Shown piece by piece: positions 38,309 through 40,762 of a stretch of DNA of 40,762 nucleotides (its first letter is position 1; each line of letters opens with the position of its first letter). Source of the stretch: Methanofollis sp. (GTDB lineage Archaea; Halobacteriota; Methanomicrobia; Methanomicrobiales; Methanofollaceae); NCBI GenBank assembly GCA_030156225.1, contig JASGMW010000005.1:1-40762 (forward strand), read 5' to 3'. The translations under genes were made by a program, and so were the position numbers. The notes under the pieces were generated by a model. It searched no databases and was not told the DNA's origin. It was given only the letters and a program-made list of their open reading frames with translations.

Positions 38309-39121
38309 ATGGCACAGACCTTAGTACTCCGTGATCGCTGCCTCGTTTCGTTCTCTCTTCTCGGCGGCGTCATTCTGGGTCTCACTGTCCTCGCTCTGCT
38401 GAACCTGACGGTGAAAGAACTCGCCGATATTCCTCACGTGGTGCAGGTCGCCGCCGATGCGAAAGTGATCGACTCGATTGTCCTCACCATGGGGGCCGGC
38501 GCGAACGCCGTCGCGATCCTGATGATCTTCGGGGTCCCGCTCGCATATGTACTTGCCAGGACGAATTTCAGGGGAAAAGGGCTCGTGGAGACCATCGTCG
38601 ACATTCCCCTCATGCTCCCGCATACCGTGGCCGGCCTCCTCGTTTATATGCTCTTCATGAAGCGGGGACTGATCGGCGCTCCCTTCTACAATATCGGCTT
38701 TCACTTCGAGGATGCCTATCCCGGCATCGTCATCGCCATGCTCTTCGTGGCCTCGCCGTACTTTGTCAACTCGGCGCGAGAGGGGTTCGAAAAGGTGCCG
38801 GTTCACCTGGAGAACGTGGCGCGCACCCTCGGAGCAAGCAGGTTTTCCGCCTTCCGCCACATCGTCCTCCCGCTCTCGGCGCGGGACATCTACAACGGAA
38901 TGATCTTTGCGTGGGGGAGGGCGATCGGGGAGTTTGCCGCCATCATCATGATCGCCTACTACCCGATGGTGATCTCGACCCTGATCTACTACCGGTTCAC
39001 GACAAGCGGGATAAAGGAAAGCAGCACTGTGGCGTTCGTCATGATCATCGCCTGCTTCGCCGTGTTCATGACGCTGCGCTACCTGTCGCGCTTTATCGGG
39101 AGGCACGATGATCGGGTTTAG
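38309..39121 (+). CDS. wtpB: Tungstate/molybdate ABC transporter permease
   Basis: VPLAYVLARTNFRGKGLVETIVDIPLMLPHTVAGLLVYMLF...ENVARTLGASRFSAFRHIVLPLSARDIYNGMIFAWGRAIGEFAAIIMIAYYP (EAA-like loop). Confidence 0.9.
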   Translation: MAQTLVLRDRCLVSFSLLGGVILGLTVLALLNLTVKELADIPHVVQVAADAKVIDSIVLTMGAGANAVAILMIFGVPLAYVLARTNFRGKGLVETIVDIPLMLPHTVAGLLVYMLFMKRGLIGAPFYNIGFHFEDAYPGIVIAMLFVASPYFVNSAREGFEKVPVHLENVARTLGASRFSAFRHIVLPLSARDIYNGMIFAWGRAIGEFAAIIMIAYYPMVISTLIYYRFTTSGIKESSTVAFVMIIACFAVFMTLRYLSRFIGRHDDRV

Positions 39122-40178
39122 GCATGTCTCTCTCACGCTCGGGGACTTCGCCCTGCAGGACGTCTCTTTCACGATAAACGAGGGGGATTATTACGTTATC
39201 ATCGGGCCCTCAGGGGCCGGAAAGACCGTGATCCTGGAGATGATCGCCGGGCTCCACCTGCCCGACGAGGGGGAGATCCTCATCCACGGACGGGACGCTT
39301 CCGGTGTTCCACCAGAAAAACGACGGATTGCTCTCGTGTACCAGGACTACTCCCTCTTCCCGCACATGACCGTGGAGAAGAATATCGGTTTCGGTCTTGC
39401 GATGCAGAAACGCCCGAAAGAAGAGATCGACAGGCGGATCAGGGAACTGCTCCGGACGTTTGGGCTAGAATCTTTCAGAGATCGTTTCCCGGGCACAATG
39501 AGCGGCGGAGAACAGCAACGGGTAGCGATCGCCCGCGCCCTCGCGTCCGAGCCCGAGATCCTCCTCCTTGACGAACCGTTCGCCGCTCTCGATCCGATCA
39601 CGCGGGAACGCCTGATAGCCGACCTCCGGCGGGTCCACCGGGAAACCGGCCTCACGATCGTTCAGGTGACCCACGCGCGAGAAGAACTCCTGCGCATGGC
39701 AACCAGATGCGCCGTAGTCCTCGACGGCAGGCTCGTCCAGGAGGGGCCGGCCAATCAGGTATTCGAGACGCCGGAGAGCACGGCGGTCGCACGGTTCGTC
39801 GGCATGGAGAACATCCTTAACGGGGTCGTCGCCGCCAATGCAGACGGGCTCGCTTCGATCGACATACAGGGGAGGAGCATTGTCGCTGTCTCAGATGCCT
39901 GCCCGGGCACCGCCGCGGATGTCGTCTTCAGGGCCGCCGACGTGACGCTCCATGTCAGGGATGGGGAGGAGAGCACCGCAAGGAACCGTTTCGGGGCCGT
40001 GATCACCGCGGTTGTCTCGTTCGGCGGCCCCCTCACCGAGGTGTATCTGAACGCTGGCTTCCCGATCGTGGCACTCGTCACCAGGCAGTCGGCCGAAGAC
40101 TGCGATCTCGCCCCGGGTATGAGTGTTCTGGCGTCGATCAAGGCGAGTGCGATCCGTGTCATTCCGGAGAGCGCCTGA
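39108..40178 (+). CDS. wtpC: Tungstate/molybdate ABC transporter ATP-binding protein
   Basis: IIGPSGAGKTVILEMIAGL, MSGGEQQRVAIARALASEPEILLLDEPFAALDPITRERL, C-terminal TOBE-like region; 14-bp overlap with wtpB. Confidence 0.9.
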   Translation: MIGFRHVSLTLGDFALQDVSFTINEGDYYVIIGPSGAGKTVILEMIAGLHLPDEGEILIHGRDASGVPPEKRRIALVYQDYSLFPHMTVEKNIGFGLAMQKRPKEEIDRRIRELLRTFGLESFRDRFPGTMSGGEQQRVAIARALASEPEILLLDEPFAALDPITRERLIADLRRVHRETGLTIVQVTHAREELLRMATRCAVVLDGRLVQEGPANQVFETPESTAVARFVGMENILNGVVAANADGLASIDIQGRSIVAVSDACPGTAADVVFRAADVTLHVRDGEESTARNRFGAVITAVVSFGGPLTEVYLNAGFPIVALVTRQSAEDCDLAPGMSVLASIKASAIRVIPESA

Positions 40179-40352
40179 ACGCTTATCCCCTTATCCCTGT
40201 CTGAACGATGTTAGATCATGGATCAGGAAAACCCGTTTTCAGGACGGACAGGTGTCTGGCGCATATATGTCGTTACATCAAAAGGGGTTCCGCTTTTATC
40301 CCCGACTGAAGGCCAGGGTCTTCTCGCTCCACCCCTTTACCCCGCAAGATCA

Positions 40353-40556
40353 TCACTCCTGCCAGAACCAGAGGATGTGGCCGCAGTACTCGCAGATATA
40401 ATTGTCCGCGTTTCGGTTCGCCCAGTCGAGGCCGAAGAGGGTCGCTCCGCTCGTGTTCATCTGGGTCATTCTCGTTCAGAAACGGTTCCTGCCGCAGATA
40501 GGGCAGACGAGGGGAATGCCCTTCACTTCATATTCCCGTGATTCATGAGCAGCCAT
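40353..40556 (-). pseudogene. Small zinc-ribbon protein gene interrupted by an in-frame TGA
   Basis: Reverse strand: MAAHESREYEVKGIPLVCPICGRNRF-[TGA at 40476-40478]-TRMTQMNTSGATLFGLDWANRNADNYICEYCGHILWFWQE*, CPIC...CEYC pair split by one stop in the same frame. Confidence 0.65.
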
Positions 40557-40579
40557 CTGCTCAACATGGGAAGAGAGGT

Positions 40580-40612
40580 GTGAACTACCCCGGCCTGAAG
40601 GACGGGGCTTCC
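40580..40612 (-). ncRNA. IS605 right-end hairpin, putative scaffold part of omega (reRNA) guide RNA
   Basis: gaactaCCCCGgcctgaaggaCGGGGcttcc, hairpin typical of IS200/IS605 right ends, overlapping the 3' end of tnpB. RNA not demonstrated. Confidence 0.5.
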
Positions 40613-40762
40613 TGCTTCATGGACAGCACGTGCATCACAGCGATGTGATGGAGAGGTATCGTTTCCACAGGCTCAAAGGGCTGTTCCATCCCCACGCGGT
40701 GAATATTCACCGCAGCGTTGTAATCTCTCTCGGCAACAAACCCACAGTATGGACATGCGTGG
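40585..40762 (-). mobile_element. tnpB: IS200/IS605-family TnpB (OrfB) C-terminus, runs off the right edge
   Basis: Reverse-strand HACPYCGFVAERDYNAAVNIHRVGMEQPFEPVETIPLHHIAVMHVLSMKQEAPSFRPG*: last zinc-ribbon CxxC and the RuvC-III RDYNAAVNI motif; stop codon abuts the right-end hairpin. Confidence 0.88.

Noticed and set aside
40476-40478. TGA as selenocysteine codon in the zinc-ribbon gene
   Set aside because: The context (RF-x-TR) fits a Trp codon mutation better, selenocysteine usage is known mainly in Methanococcales/Methanopyrus among archaea, and no SECIS-like element was evident.
1-40762. CRISPR arrays, prophage structural genes, rRNA
   Set aside because: No regularly spaced repeats, no capsid/terminase/tail-like proteins and no rRNA signatures were seen on reading the window; only one tRNA was found.

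Overview
High-GC window consistent with a methanogenic euryarchaeon, probably Methanomicrobiales. This is inferred from gene content: mch, methanogenesis marker 12, archaeal PorABCD, Cdc6/Orc1, an archaetidylinositol-phosphate-synthase-like protein and WtpABC. Most of the window is ordinary chromosome: a por cluster, apgM, a chorismate-lyase/beta-RFAP-synthase fusion, cdc6, mch, an ABC exporter with TetR, UbiA plus GT2, an argD-hisC-kinase-CDP-alcohol transferase operon, guaA(B)-pyrG, hisD and wtpABC. The most unusual region is about 26.5-35.8 kb. It holds a giant multi-PAS hybrid histidine kinase, then a TPR/winged-helix protein, a BrxD-like (BREX-type, DUF2791) P-loop ATPase and a YhaM-like OB/HD nuclease, with no other BREX genes in view. 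IS remnants sit at both edges (IS66-like on the left, IS200/IS605 TnpB with its right-end hairpin on the right) and downstream of a tRNA-Val(UAC). Other points: a zinc-ribbon gene beside the TnpB end is broken by an in-frame TGA, a small membrane protein next to the tRNA appears frameshifted, and a perfect inverted repeat upstream of tetR is a likely operator. All family assignments come from reading the sequence; no database search was run.
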